Source of the DNA: Cryptomeria japonica
Taxonomy: Eukaryota; Streptophyta; Pinopsida; Cupressales; Cupressaceae
DNA length: 64,000 nucleotides
Assembly: GCF_030272615.1 (NCBI RefSeq)
Contig: NC_081413.1
Location: forward strand, 333,476,302 to 333,540,301
Direction of reading: 5' to 3'
Notes under the pieces: model-generated
Seen by the model: only the letters and a program-made list of their open reading frames with translations
What the model was told of the DNA's origin: nothing
Databases searched by the model: none
Program-made: the position numbers and the translations under genes
In this document: piece by piece, positions 22,155 through 34,024 of the stretch
How positions within the stretch are numbered: the stretch's first letter is position 1
Layout: every line of letters begins with the position of its first letter

Positions 22155-24215
22155 CTAGTACACATGTGGTAGATTTGCTTCTGATAACATACTTCTTGCT
22201 GCATCCAAAATAGTTTTGTTCTTCCTTTCAACAACTCCATTCTGTTGTGGTGTCCAAGGTGCTGATAATTGTCTTTTGATTCCATTTACTTCACAGAAGG
22301 TATTAAAATCTCTAGATGTGAATTCTCCTCCTTGATCTGACCTTAAACATTTAATTTTCTTACCGGTTTCATTTTCAACCATTTCTTTGAATAGTTTGAA
22401 CCTCCCAAGTGCTTCTGATTTTTCTCTGAGAAAAGTAACCCAACACATTCTAGAATAATCATCAATAATTAGCATGAAATATCTATCACCTTGTAAGATT
22501 TCAGTTCTAGCTGGACCACATAAATCAGTGTGAATTAAATTAAGAGCATTATTGGATTTTTCTGGAATACTTTTGAAACTAGCTCTAACCTGTTTTCCAA
22601 ATTGACATTCCTTGCAAATTGTATTATGAGGTTTCACAATTTTAGGTAGATCTCTAACTACCTTAGAAGTACTGATTTTTACCATGCAATAAAAATTTAC
22701 ATGACATAGTCTTTTATGCCATAGCCAACTTTCATCTATATGTGCAATTAAACATGCCTTTTCACTGTTATTCAAATGAAAGATATTACCTCTAGTCTGA
22801 TTACCAATTGCAATTTCCAAACCAGTTCTATTCATGATTTTGCATTTTCCATTTTTAAATTGTAACTGAAAACCTTTCTCAACTAATTGACCAACACTTA
22901 AAAGATTATGTTTTAATCCTTCAACATAGTAGACATTGTCAGTGTTGTGTTTACCATCAAGAGATATTGAACCCTTACCTTTGATTAAACAGGCTTTGTC
23001 ATCTCCAAATCTTACTAAACCTCCATTGTATTCTTGAAAGTTCAAGAATTTACCTTTGTCTCCAGCCATGTGATGTGAGCATCCTGAGTCAATAATCCAT
23101 TCATCTTTTGATTCAACTTTAGCTACAAGGGCTTGTTCTATCAGTTGAGCAATCGGTAGCGATTGATCTTCTGTTATAGCAACAAAGACCCATCTGTTGT
23201 CTGCTAGATCCTCATCAGAATCATCAGTCACACCTTCATCAGCAATGTAACAAGATTTATCTTTGTTTTTCTTGAATCTATATCTCTGATATTCAGGATT
23301 AGGTTTGTATGTCCTTCTAGATTCTTCTCTTAGTCTAGCATGTCTATCAGGGCATCTTGAAGCCATATGACCAATCTTATTGCAGTTGAAACATTTAAAG
23401 GGTGCTTTACCTTCATACTTACTTCCAATTGGACCTTTTGTCATTTTTCTTGCAAATAGTGCTTCAAGTTCTTCAAGCTCTTCATTCTCCTTCCTGGTTT
23501 CTTCAAGTTCTCTTGCATAGAAGGCTCTCCAGTCTGATTTGTCAAAAGATGGAGTAGATGATGTTGATGCTTTGAATGCCAAATCAGTTTTTATAGTAGC
23601 AACAGGACCAAATTCCTCAATTTCAAAAGCTGAAAGTTTTCCAATCAATGTATCCCTAGTTACTGATGTGTTAGGCATTGTTCTCAACTCATTTATAGCA
23701 GTAACCTTCATTTTGTATGCCAGTGGAAAACCTCTTAAGATTTTTGAAACAATCTCATCTTCACTCAAGGTTCCTCCACAACATTTGATACCTAAAACAA
23801 TTTCATTTACTCTTTCCATAAAAGCAGAAATCCTTTCATCTTCTTCCATTTTCAGATGTTCATACCTGACCCAGAAGCTTTCAAGTTTTGCAATTTTGAC
23901 TGTGGAATCCCCTTCATTCAGTGTTTCCAAATGATCCCAAATAGCTTTTGTAGTGGATCTATCTGATAATCCCATGATTTGTTGATATGATAATGCGCTC
24001 AATAGTGCTTCTCTTGCTTTGTGATCACTTTCTTCATCTTTAGCTAAAGTAATGGGAGCAGTCTGACCAACTATAACAGCAGTATAACCATTCTTAGTAA
24101 CTTCCCAGATGTCTTTACCAATGCAATTCAGATGTGTCTCCATTCTGTTCTTCCATATCCCATAGTTGGTTCTATCAAGTTTAGGACTGTCCTTCCTAAA
24201 ATAATTAGTAGACAT
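22155..24215 (-). CDS. Ty1/copia Gag-protease-integrase polyprotein part (A)
   Basis: A 686-residue frame opens at ATG 24215. The Gag region has DRTNYGIWKNRMETHL and the UBN2-type body, with the CCHC knuckle CFNCNKIGHMASRC near residue 275. The protease active site is in WIIDSGCSHHM near residue 375. The integrase zinc site WHKRLCHVNF...C.EC lies near 500-555, and the core has HTDLCGP, DDYSRMCWVTF, LRSDQGGEF and TPQQNGVVERKN (catalytic D, D, E). It stops at TAG 22155, after which the same frame continues. Nearly intact, so A is relatively young. It makes the particle protein and the enzymes for processing and integration. Confidence 0.92.
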   Translation of the reverse strand: MSTNYFRKDSPKLDRTNYGIWKNRMETHLNCIGKDIWEVTKNGYTAVIVGQTAPITLAKDEESDHKAREALLSALSYQQIMGLSDRSTTKAIWDHLETLNEGDSTVKIAKLESFWVRYEHLKMEEDERISAFMERVNEIVLGIKCCGGTLSEDEIVSKILRGFPLAYKMKVTAINELRTMPNTSVTRDTLIGKLSAFEIEEFGPVATIKTDLAFKASTSSTPSFDKSDWRAFYARELEETRKENEELEELEALFARKMTKGPIGSKYEGKAPFKCFNCNKIGHMASRCPDRHARLREESRRTYKPNPEYQRYRFKKNKDKSCYIADEGVTDDSDEDLADNRWVFVAITEDQSLPIAQLIEQALVAKVESKDEWIIDSGCSHHMAGDKGKFLNFQEYNGGLVRFGDDKACLIKGKGSISLDGKHNTDNVYYVEGLKHNLLSVGQLVEKGFQLQFKNGKCKIMNRTGLEIAIGNQTRGNIFHLNNSEKACLIAHIDESWLWHKRLCHVNFYCMVKISTSKVVRDLPKIVKPHNTICKECQFGKQVRASFKSIPEKSNNALNLIHTDLCGPARTEILQGDRYFMLIIDDYSRMCWVTFLREKSEALGRFKLFKEMVENETGKKIKCLRSDQGGEFTSRDFNTFCEVNGIKRQLSAPWTPQQNGVVERKNKTILDAARSMLSEANLPHVY

Positions 24216-24257
24216 TGGATCTCCTCAATTTGTTAAACTTCTGCAAAAGAGGACTAG

Positions 24258-24269
24258 GCTCTGATACCA
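24258..24269 (-). other. primer-binding site (A)
   Basis: The minus strand reads TGGTATCAGAGC two bases beyond the 5' LTR end. Confidence 0.9.
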
Positions 24270-24271
24270 AT

Positions 24272-25333
24272 TGTTAGGTCCCGGAGACAACTGCGAGGGG
24301 GGGGGGGGGTGAATCAGTTATCAAATAAATTCAAACCAAAATCTTATTAACTAACTTAATGCTTAATACCAGTAAGACAGTTAAGTATGTTGGTAAATAG
24401 TGTTAACAGAAAATTGCTATACCGGTAAGAATTAATGCATGAAACATAAACATAAAGTCATCCACAACACATGACACCAATATTTGTACGTGGAAACCCT
24501 GTAACGGGAAAAACCACAGTGGGAAACCTTACCCACAATCAGATGATACTACTGCAGTTAGTAAGTGTACAAAGAGGGGTCTGCACATGCAGAAAGGCCA
24601 ACAGCTTAGAGCTCACTGCTCAATCACAAATGGGAGTCACACTGACTACAGTTGGATGGTTAAATCCAATGAGAATGTACTGCACAAAATAACATCTTCA
24701 TATGTTGGATTTAGTACTGGTGTAATGCTGATATGCTTCTACAAAAACCTAACTTCACCTTCAAATGATGTCTTTGTGTATATCCCTGCTTGATCTCGCA
24801 TATATCCTTCCTTAAATATTTTTCGCATTCCACACTTGATCTTACAAATAAGATCTTACATTTATACCATACCCTAAGACCAATTTTAGTAGGTCAGCTC
24901 TACAAGATATTACAATAAAACATTTTACAAATAATACAATATCCGATGCAATAATTGATTGAACATGTCGGCTTAATGCATTTACAACAATAATAAATCA
25001 TCTCCATAGCATGCCATGCTGATCTGGAAAAGATAAGCCTACCGGTGTAACCCTAGATAACCTGGACCTATTTGTCAGTAAAAGCAAATATGCAAATGAG
25101 AATATACCAATGATTATTACTTCAAAGTAAAGTGTCCATATGATGTCTTCAACATTACCAAGTGTCTTCCATGTTAATGCAGGTACCAATGAACATTATA
25201 TCCTGTCGGTTGACCATATACCGGTAATTGTTTGCACAGTTTACTGTTTGCCGGTGAATGTTGCTGGATCTCCAAAGTAGGTGAATTTAGCAGGTGTTGA
25301 CATCAATGACAAAACCATACCAAAATACCAACA
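24272..25333 (-). repeat. 5' LTR of A
   Basis: It starts TGTTGGTATTTTGG at 25333 and ends GGGACCTAACA at 24272 on the minus strand, 1,062 bp. It has a C-tract near the 3' end (plus strand G-run near 24297) and several ACCGGT hexamers. It is followed at 25334 by the ACATA duplication. Confidence 0.92.
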
Positions 25334-25480
25334 ACATAGACAACTACCTGAAAGGTATTCACCTGATGATTGGAGATGTATTTTTGCTTTGAATATTAAT
25401 GTAGATGAGCCTAGATCTGTAGAAGAGGCATTAGGTATGAATGATGCAGAATCCCAAAAGATTGCTATGGAAGAAGAAAT
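25334..25480 (+). pseudogene. Ty1/copia pol piece, linker before RT (B)
   Basis: It encodes LPERYSPDDWRCIFALN and EPRSVEEALGMNDAE, the segment that normally lies between integrase and RT in plant copia elements. It starts with the second ACATA copy from A and ends with the GAAAT duplication of the solo gypsy LTR. Its frame matches the B pieces at 15115 and 30739. Confidence 0.88.
25476..25480. repeat. target-site duplication of solo gypsy LTR, left copy
   Basis: GAAAT here and at 30739-30743 flanks the LTR exactly. Confidence 0.88.
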
Positions 25481-26023
25481 TGTAGAGCCCCACCCCAATC
25501 AAGCTCTGGTTAACTTAGTTGACCATAGTTGATCATATTAATAAATGTTATAATTTAATAAGATGGGCTATGTTAGACGGATAGATTAGTGGGAAAAATA
25601 ATTAAACTAGGTTATGGAATCATTTTACCTTGCGGTGCACATTTTGATGTGATATGGATTTAGATCCTATGTGATCCACGGATCGGATAATCTAGATATG
25701 ACGTATGTCAGCTATCTCAGAATTTGCAGTAATTCTTTTTGATATTTGAAATTAAGGATGCATGCTCTACAAATGATTTAATTCCATGTTATGAGAATGA
25801 TGCCATTTAGTAGATGATTGTATGTGGATGTAATCGGATAATTGGATACTTGATTTTAATAATTGAAAGTTTATGCGATGTCAGAATTGTATTCTTTTTG
25901 ATAATATTATATGTGATTTTTGGAATTACTAATGTGCAAGTGAGATGTGCAGGAAAATTATTCCATGTGACCATGGAAATTATTCGGAGAATCAAGCCAA
26001 GGCCTATGTGTGATTGTGAAGCC

Positions 26024-26053
26024 AGGGGTTGTCTATTTGGAGAGACAACCCCT
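26024..26053 (+). other. perfect 11-bp stem-loop in solo LTR
   Basis: AGGGGTTGTCT, loop ATTTGGAG, AGACAACCCCT. The K LTR has the counterpart at 59922-59953 with the same loop and an altered stem. A regulatory or RNA-structure role is an inference. Confidence 0.75.
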
Positions 26054-28382
26054 CATTTGTAAATGTGTTTTAATTGGTAAATGTTATGCTTGGATGAGTG
26101 TTTATTTTGGAAATTGTTTAATTTATAAATTTCAAAAAGGGATAATCGCCATGTGTGTTCTAGTGATGTGTAATTCTTTTTGAAGTGTCACTTGACACAT
26201 GTGTTGTAAGATGAGTTGGCATTGTCATGTCTCTTTTTGAGGAATTTATTTTACCAATGCATATATTTTCAATTATTCTAAAATGGTCCCACGTAAACCT
26301 AGGATAGGGAGCCATTAGAAGGGTCAACTCAGGGTTGACCTATAGGTAAACTTTGGGTGGACTTTTAAGGGGTTAAACTAACTCCTGGGGTCAAGTTAGG
26401 GGCATTTTTAGTGGGCCATATGATGTACCTATGGATTAAGGCCAAATTTAGCCATGTGTCCACTCCCTAGGGCTTGTTTAACCTCCCCAAAAAGTGAGTT
26501 TCCCAAGTTGGCTGAATTTCATCTTTAGAAGAGCCTTCCTTGGTTAGATAACCCACTTCATGAGTGTCATTCCTCTTCCCCATTCCATTTCCCCTTTTTG
26601 AGGTGCACTGGTTAGGGAGTGTGTAAGGTTTTGGGAAGACCAACCAATGAGCATCCTTCACCCTTCCCAAGTAGGTTGGAAAGAGTAAGGTGTGGCTTCA
26701 TAGGGAATAGTTTGGGAGGGAGAGGTTTGATCACCCATTCTCCATTTTGGAGACTTAGAATTTTCAGAATTTTTGCAAATATTGGAAATATTTTTGGCTA
26801 AGATTGGAAGGAGAAAAGTTGTGGATTTGGGCAGCTCTCCTACAAATTTCCTTACCCTTTTGGTAGATTAAGGTTGGTTGAATTGCTATCTTTTGTATGT
26901 TGATGTTATAGAAAAGATTGTTGTTGCATTGCTTTCTTTGTTGTTTTTCCTTGTTGTTTTGGAGTCCTTCCATATGTGATTTTGGTTAAGTTTTTATGTC
27001 ATTGTTTTTGGGAGTTTTCAAGGCCAAACTCACCCTTGGGAGGGTAGAGTGGCCTTGGGGTGAAGGGTTGTTTGACAACCTTTGAGTGAGAGGCTCTCTT
27101 TGGAAGAGAGTGATTCTCAAGGGATTTTGTGACCCTTGCTGTATAGTATTATGTTTATGCAATGGGGGTCATAAGGGGAGTTGTTGGCTTGTATGCCTTG
27201 GGGGTCATAAGGAATTATAGGGACAAGTTTGGAACTTGTAGATATGTTATATTTGCAGCCTTGTTATGGCATTATGTTCACTATTTGCAGAATTCTCCTC
27301 AAGGGTACTTAGTCCACCTTCGCCCCACTTGAAAGTCACATAAGTGACATTGTTTAAACCTTGGGTTGGGAGTGTTTTTGTTGTTTTGAGTTTCTGCATG
27401 TATGTGTTTGTATGTGTGTTTCTTGTCGCCTTGATTCTCCTAGCTCGGGGGTGGCTTCTAGTAATCCTAGGTTGGGAGGTGAGCCTCCATGGTCACAACC
27501 TCAAGTTTTTATTGCAGGTTGCTTTGGAAAAGACTTGGAAGGGAAAGCTTGGAAATGGTCTTTGCTGATTTTATTTTAGTTGTAGAAGAAAGAGTTTATT
27601 TTTGTATTTTAGTTGCAAAGAAAAGAAAGAAAAAGGAGTTTTCTATTGTATTTATATTGCGGAAAAGGAAAATGTATTATTGACTAAGTTTTACCATGTA
27701 ATAAATTGTATTTTATTTGAAGTATTGATCCTTTAAATAAAATGAATGCATTTTGGATTATTTTCTATTTTGTTATAGTTGCTAGAAAAATAATGTTACA
27801 TTCTATTTTAAAATATTAATGCAGAAAGGAATGAAAATTATTTTCAGTTTCTATGTGTAAAAAAAAAAAGAGAAATAAATAGATATCTAGAGTAAATTCT
27901 GCATTTTATCTTGTTGTTATTAATCAATGATTTTAGAAAATATTAGTTGCAGCTGTCAATAAATTTATTTCTGCTACTTTTTATATATTTTGTAAATGCA
28001 TGTTAAGTAGAAAATTAATAAATTAGAAAGGGTTAATTTGTAGCTGTAAAATAAATCATTTCTGCTAAATTTTTCCTATTCTGAAATGCATGTTAAGCAG
28101 GGAAAAAAAAAAGGATTTTTCATAATGAATGTTAGTATTGAATTACATCATGTTGTTTAAGGATTTAATGATTTTTTTGAAAAGTTAGTTGCTGCTATAA
28201 ATAAATAGAACTCTATCATATTTTTTATATTCTATAAAAGCAGAAAATAAATCTAGATAATGCTCTAAATGAAAAAAAAAAAAAAAGAATTTACTCCTAT
28301 TCTATTATTTGAGACCAGTCTGCTAAAACTTTTGAAATACATATTTTTCCATAGAAATTTATATATATAAATATATGTATAC

Positions 28383-28546
<164 letters not shown>

Positions 28547-28849
28547 GTTGCATTTAATAAAATATGAGTAAACTGGAAATAAAGAAAATAAATATGTATG
28601 ATGCATTTGGAAAAAAATAGGTATATCATTAATCTGGAAACAAAATATTTGGTTATTTAATATTTCTCGCATATTTATTTTGCAGTATTTTATTAAGTTA
28701 TGTATATATAAATATATATATACATAATATATATATCTATATATATATCTCGAAATAAACATAAAAAAAATAGAATTTGAAAAAAAAATTTACAAAGGAA
28801 ATTTGATAAGCCAAAAAAATTGGGGAAGATCTAAACCCACTCGTAGCCC

Positions 28850-29100
28850 CATGCGAGCACACAGTGGGCGGCTCGAGCCCCCTCTGTGGGCCGAAGCCCA
28901 CAGGGGTGCCCGTGGTGCCACTACGGGCCGCAACCCGCAGGGGCGGCCTTGGCTATTACTGCGGGCTGAGACCCGGAGGGACGTCGCGACGCCACTGTGG
29001 GCTACGACCTGCAAGGGCGCCCATGGCGCCACTTGGGTGGTGACCCCTAGTGGTGGCCTCAACCGCCACTACAGGTGGCCACCGCAGTAGCCGCCGCTGC
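28850..29100 (+). repeat. GC-rich tandem hairpin array in solo LTR
   Basis: At least six imperfect hairpins start near 28881, 28918, 28957, 28992, 29029 and 29066, a period of about 37 bp. The clearest is CCTCTGTGGGC, loop CGAA, GCCCACAGGGG. The block is a GC island in an AT-rich LTR. K has a similar array at 57446-57656 with different stem sequences. Confidence 0.7.
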
Positions 29101-29219
29101 CTCCTTAGCACTACGGATTCCCCTTGCCATACCATCATCGCCTCCTTCGAACCCTACACACACACAAACACCAAAACCTAAATGAAAAAAAAGAAGGCAT
29201 ATGATATGTTAAAATAAGC

Positions 29220-29309
29220 AACCCTAACCCATTTTCGGGTTAGGGTTAGCATTTAAAATAAAAGAAGAGAATAAGATATGCAACCCTAGCCCATATTCAG
29301 GTTAGGGTT
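29220..29309 (+). repeat. two CCCTAA-type inverted repeats in solo LTR
   Basis: AACCCTAACCC, loop ATTTTC, GGGTTAGGGTT at 29220-29247, then a similar AACCCTAGCCC/GGTTAGGGTT pair at 29282-29309. K has CCCTAGCCC/GGGCTAGGG at 57304-57326 and AACCCTA/TAGGGTT near 57226-57241. They are too short and dispersed to be telomeric arrays. Confidence 0.75.
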
Positions 29310-30738
29310 AGCATTTAGAAATTATAAAATGAATAGGTTAGTTTTTAAAATAAAATAAAACAGGATAACTCAATCCTAATTAGGGTTTGAAATTAAATAT
29401 AATTAAAATAAGAAGAGGGGGAATTCTTTTTAAAATTTGAAAAAGAATTCCCCCCCCCCCACCAATTTAATTATAGCCATATGTGGGATTAATTTTAACT
29501 CCTAATATTGACCTAGGGAGAAAATTAATATTAATATAGTCTTGTTTATCAAGGTTTAATTAAAATTAAGGATTAATTTTTATATAGCTATATTAATTAA
29601 ATTTTATTAACAAGTGTTATTAATGAGAATATTATATAGTTATTTTTCATATTTAATTAAATATGGATGTTAGGTTTAATTTCCTTTGGGGAATTTTATT
29701 AAAGAAATTTATTAATTGTTTTATGCAAGTTCAAGCCTATGAGGTCATTATTGGTCGATTATTTCATAGTTGAAATTTAAATGTATTAGGGGATTTAAAT
29801 TTGAATGTAATATAGAATGAATGAATTAATATGATATTATATTTGAGTTAGGTTAACTTTACTAATTTAATTAAAGGCGTTTTCATGGTTGCTCAATTAA
29901 TTATTTTTTAATATAAGTTAGCATTATCATTATTTTATTTGGCCTTGAGTATTTTAAATACTATTGAGATAATTAATATCTCCTGATTCTTGTTGGAGAA
30001 TTTTAATTAGAGGAAATTAATTAGCTTAATTAGATTAATTAATTAAGTTGAGATGACTCTCATAGGGAATAATTGGTCTTCTCTAATTATTGTCACCATA
30101 TTGATTTAGTTAATTAAATCAACTTTAGTAAATGATTCTATTTAAACTAGAGTTAACCCTTAGTAAAGACAAAATGGACTTTATTAAAAGTAAAATGTTT
30201 GATTTTAATCTATAGGGTCAATATTGGCCGAATATTAAATATTTGGTTTTTAATAATTAAAAGGGATTAAATTTGACAATAATGTGAAGTGAATTTTTAG
30301 GAAATTATTATACTTATTTGGGTTAATTTTATTGGTCGAATTTAAAAGCATTATTTGTATTTTCTCATTAATTATTTTTAAAGTCAATAAAATATGTGTT
30401 AACATGATTTTAACTAAGTCCTAAAGCAATTAAATACTGCGCAAGGTGATTAATATCGCTAGATTAATAATTGAAGAATTATTGGGGGTAATTTATTTCA
30501 ACTAATAAATTAAGTTGTGACGACCCTTTTTGGGGTATAATTAGTCAAGTTGTATTGTAATATTAAATTTGTAAAGTTAATTAAATTAACTTTAGAACAT
30601 CATTCTAATATCATTTAAGATTTAATTTGGAACAACTTGTTAAGTTGTCGCATCTAATTAAGTGTTGGATGCATGTAATTAAGTGTTCAAAAAAAAAAAT
30701 TTGTTGTTGTGTTTTTGCCCAAAAGTTTGGGCATGACA

Positions 30739-32250
30739 GAAATGACAGCTTTGAAAAAGAATGATACATGGGACCTTGTACCATTTCTTGAAGGACAAAA
30801 GCTTGTTGGTTGCAACTGGATGTTCAAGAAAAAGATTGGTTCAGATAGAAGCATTGAGAAGTATAAAGAAAGGTTTGTTGCAAAAGTTTACTCTCAGGTT
30901 AAGGGTGTTGATTATGGTGAGATATTTTCTCTTGTTGCAAAAATGACATCCAATAGATTTTTGCTTTCTATAGCCACTGGTTATGATTTAGAGATTGAGC
31001 AAATGGATGTGAAAAATACTTTCCTTCATGGTGATTTAGAGGAGGATATTTATATCACAGAGCTAGAGCACTATGTTGTGAAAGGTAAAAGTAATTTGGT
31101 TTGTAAATTGAAGAAATCTTTATATGGCCTCAAAAAGAGTCCTTGGATGTGGTACCAAATATTTGATAAATATGTATTGAGTCTAATATTTGAACATTCT
31201 AAATTAGATCACTCTGTTTATTATAAATCTGATGGTGATAATTTATTATACATTGCATTATATGTTGATGATATGTTATTCATTGGTAAAGGGAAAGGTA
31301 TGATTTCAGAACTAAAGTTTCAGCTTGCTGCTAAATTTAAAATGAAATATCTTGGTGCAACTAAACACATTATTGGAATGGAAATTAGAAGAGATATAGT
31401 GAACAAAAAGATATGGCTAGGCCAAAGTAAGTATGTGAATTAAGATCTATGGAGGTTCAACATGCAAGATTGTAGACCATTATGTGTTTCCTTTATAGTT
31501 GGAACAAATTTTTCTAAATAAAATTTTCCTACATCTCCATCAAAGATGGAAGACATGAGTAGAGTACCTTACCAAAATGTAGTTGGAAGTTTGATGTATG
31601 TTATGGTTTGTACTAGACCAAAAATTGCCCAAGCAGTGGGAGTTCTTTCTAGATATATGTCTAATCCTGGTAGAGTTCATTGGGATGCAGTCAAAAGAGT
31701 CTACAAATATTTGAAGGGTATATCACATTATTCTTTGTTTTATCATGGTAATTTGGCTAGAGACGTGATTTCCCTTGATATTCATTGTTATGTGGATTTG
31801 GTTTGGGTAGAAGATATTGATAGCAGAAGATCCACGAGTACTTATTGTTTACTTTATTTGGTTGTGCAATTGGTTGGATGAGTAAGCGATAGGATGTGGT
31901 TGCTTTGTCCACTATAAAAGTAGAGTATATGGAAGGTACTCATGCTTATAAAGAAGCCATTTGGCTTAAGAGACTATGTTAAGATATTGGAATAAAACAA
32001 GTTGCCGTGACAATTTATTTTGACAATCAAAGTGCAATCTGCCTAGCTAAGAACCCAACATTTCATGCCCAGACAAAAGTACATTTATGTTCAGTGTCAT
32101 TTTGTCAAAGATATGATTGAAGATGACAGGGTGAAGCTGGTTAAAGTATAAACTTTTATGAATATCTCATATTCTTTAACTAAAGTTGTGATAATAGAGA
32201 ATTTCAAATGGTGTTTGGATTCTATGAGCCTCGTGGCCCCTAGCAATTAA
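30739..32250 (+). pseudogene. Ty1/copia RT and RNase H (B)
   Basis: The frame enters directly after the solo LTR with TALKKNDTWDLV, continuing the B piece that ends at 25480. RT motifs are GCNWMFKKK, QMDVKNTFLHGDLEEDIYI, KKSLYGLKKSPWMWY and the catalytic YVDDMLFIG. A TAA at 31441-31443 and a further stop near 31519 interrupt it. RNase H-side motifs follow in the same frame (VPYQNVVGSLMYVMVCTRP, VYKYLKG, CYVDLVWVEDIDSRRST), then the frame decays until KVVIIENFKWCLDSM and a TAA near 32250. The YVD of RNase H (usually TDADW) and later acidic sites are damaged. Non-functional remnant. Confidence 0.87.
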
Positions 32251-32291
32251 TTTATTGTGTTGTTACTCCCTTTTCTCTTGCAAGGTGATCA

Positions 32292-32304
32292 ACAAGTGGG
32301 AGAA
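32292..32304 (+). other. polypurine tract (B)
   Basis: CAAGTGGGAGAA precedes the LTR start. It differs from the AAAGGGGGAGAT of A, C, D and F, marking B as a different copia lineage. Confidence 0.7.
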
Positions 32305-33169
32305 TGTTGGGAAAATGGTGTCTCAACCTTGCATTTACATGAGGTTACTATCTATAGTAAGTTTTTTTGTTTGAGCATGAAATGGTGTGAAATTCTCTCC
32401 AAAGCTTCTGGTTAGCTAGATAAGCATGTCGATAAATTTCCATCATAAGATCATAGCTAGTTTTTAAGATATTTAATTTTTTGTTTTTGGAGGATGCTAT
32501 GAAAGGTTTAAATTTAATTTTAAGGACTTTAGACTCTCTAAAACACCTTAAGAAGTGGGTGTAACCAATGTATTCAGTGCTTCAAATGGTTCGGCAATCG
32601 GACACATGGTTCACAAGTTATGGCCTCCAGAAGTTTGGACTCCTAAAATAGGAAATATAAATTGTATCAGACACATAAATGAGCTATAGAAGGGAGAAAC
32701 ATGCGTTGATGTGTGTTTTGACACATCATAGGGCATCTACAATGGAGATAAGGTCGACTCTACTTTACTAGGTGGTTTTAGCCCATGGTTTTGCAATACC
32801 ATTTGATGGTTTCTTGTATTGTATCTCCTATATATGAGGTGTGTGAGATAGATGTTGTGTGTAAGAGTCTTATGGCTACTGAGTTACCTTTAACTCTCTG
32901 TTTAGTGGTACTCCTGTGAAGAGATTTCTTTACAAGTATATTGTAATCTGTTATTGAATTCTGAATAATATATTGAGGTGCTTTTGGAGTGTGGGGTTTT
33001 TCTCTTGAAAGGGTATTCCCCACATAAATCAGTGTGTTGTGGTATGCACGTTATTATGTCTATTTCTGTTAAGTTTTTGTAACTGTTGTAATGATCTATA
33101 AAAAAATTTGCATTACCCTCCTCTCAAGATTAAGTGTAGGAAGTTGTTATGCTACTTAACTTCCTTACA
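32305..33169 (+). repeat. 3' LTR of B
   Basis: It begins TGTTGGGAAAATGG after the polypurine tract and probably ends CTTCCTTACA at 33169. No second copy is present for comparison, so the right edge is inferred from the CA end and the TAAGTGTAGGAAG/CTTCCTTA-like context. About 865 bp. Confidence 0.65.
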
Positions 33170-34024
33170 GTTGGTTTGTTCCTTGAGGTTCATCACTTCA
33201 TGGGTAGCAAATCTCATTCTCTACATTTTGGGAAATCTAATGTGAACTAGTTGCATTTTTAATCTTATCATTGTGTGTGTGTTGTCAAAATTTAAAAGAA
33301 AGTAAAATATATATATAGACACAATTTACCTTTAAACGAGTTTGAAAACCAAGTTTGTTTATCACTATATGTTGTAGAGTCCTTCTGAAATCCTTGCAGA
33401 GTGGTTGGATTATTCTAGAGCTTGTTTATGAGCTTTATGACCTAGACTGTCACAGGAGACGTTGTATGAAGGACTGCTGGGAAGAGCATTCCCTCAAATC
33501 ACTATAGTCCTCCTTGGTTGGGTCCAATGTTTAATGAACCACTTCTCAATCTGAATGACTTCATGACCTCTCACCCTATTAGGACCATTTTAACAAGGGT
33601 ACCTTTTCCATTTGTTCACAATCAAATTCTTGGAATAACACCCCGATGAATTCTCCCTCATCTTTCCCTCCTTCTATTGATCATGAATCCACTATCACTA
33701 TTGAGTTTGATTGGATTCATATGTTAGAATATAACTTGAAGGATTTCAAAGGTTTCTTAAACTAGACAAATGTCTTCCCCTAGTTTGGAAATGTTGTGAA
33801 TACTTTGATTTGACACCTATAGTTATCAACTTGGTATTGATATACTTGGGATGATAGTACACATGGTTGACTCCACCATCCCTAGTATCAATTCTTCTAC
33901 CATTCTCCTGGGTAACATTGGCATGGCTAGCAGTTCCACTACCACTCTGTTGTGACACATATCATTTCTATTTGTGTTGGTCCAGGTGTCGGTACTATCC
34001 CTAGTGGTGGTACTGGCTCTCATG
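33170..34024. other. no clear gene; possible decayed start of L
   Basis: Only short frames are seen. The plus strand near 33650-33770 has a Ser/Pro-rich then MLEYNLKDF-like reading that could be a Gag N-terminus, but stops break it and I cannot assign it. Confidence 0.4.

Larger units (their letters stand above)
15116..25333 (-). mobile_element. A: near-complete Ty1/copia retrotransposon carrying a LINE
   Basis: On the minus strand: 5' LTR (25333-24272), primer-binding site, gag-protease-integrase-RT-RNase H (24215-19877), polypurine tract, then a 3' LTR (19488-15116) split by a LINE insertion. The ACATA duplication flanks the whole. Coding damage is light: two TAG codons, one ~170-bp insertion and a frame change before RNase H. 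It interrupts the pol of B. Confidence 0.92.

Noticed and set aside
27344-27683. Three overlapping plus-strand open frames
   Set aside because: They lie inside the solo gypsy LTR with no homologous frame in the K LTR.
28803-29090. Overlapping open frames on both strands in the GC island
   Set aside because: Explained by GC-rich tandem hairpins with few stops, inside a solo LTR.
29220-29309. Telomere or interstitial telomeric repeat
   Set aside because: Only four short CCCTAA-like pieces arranged as palindromes, not a tandem array.
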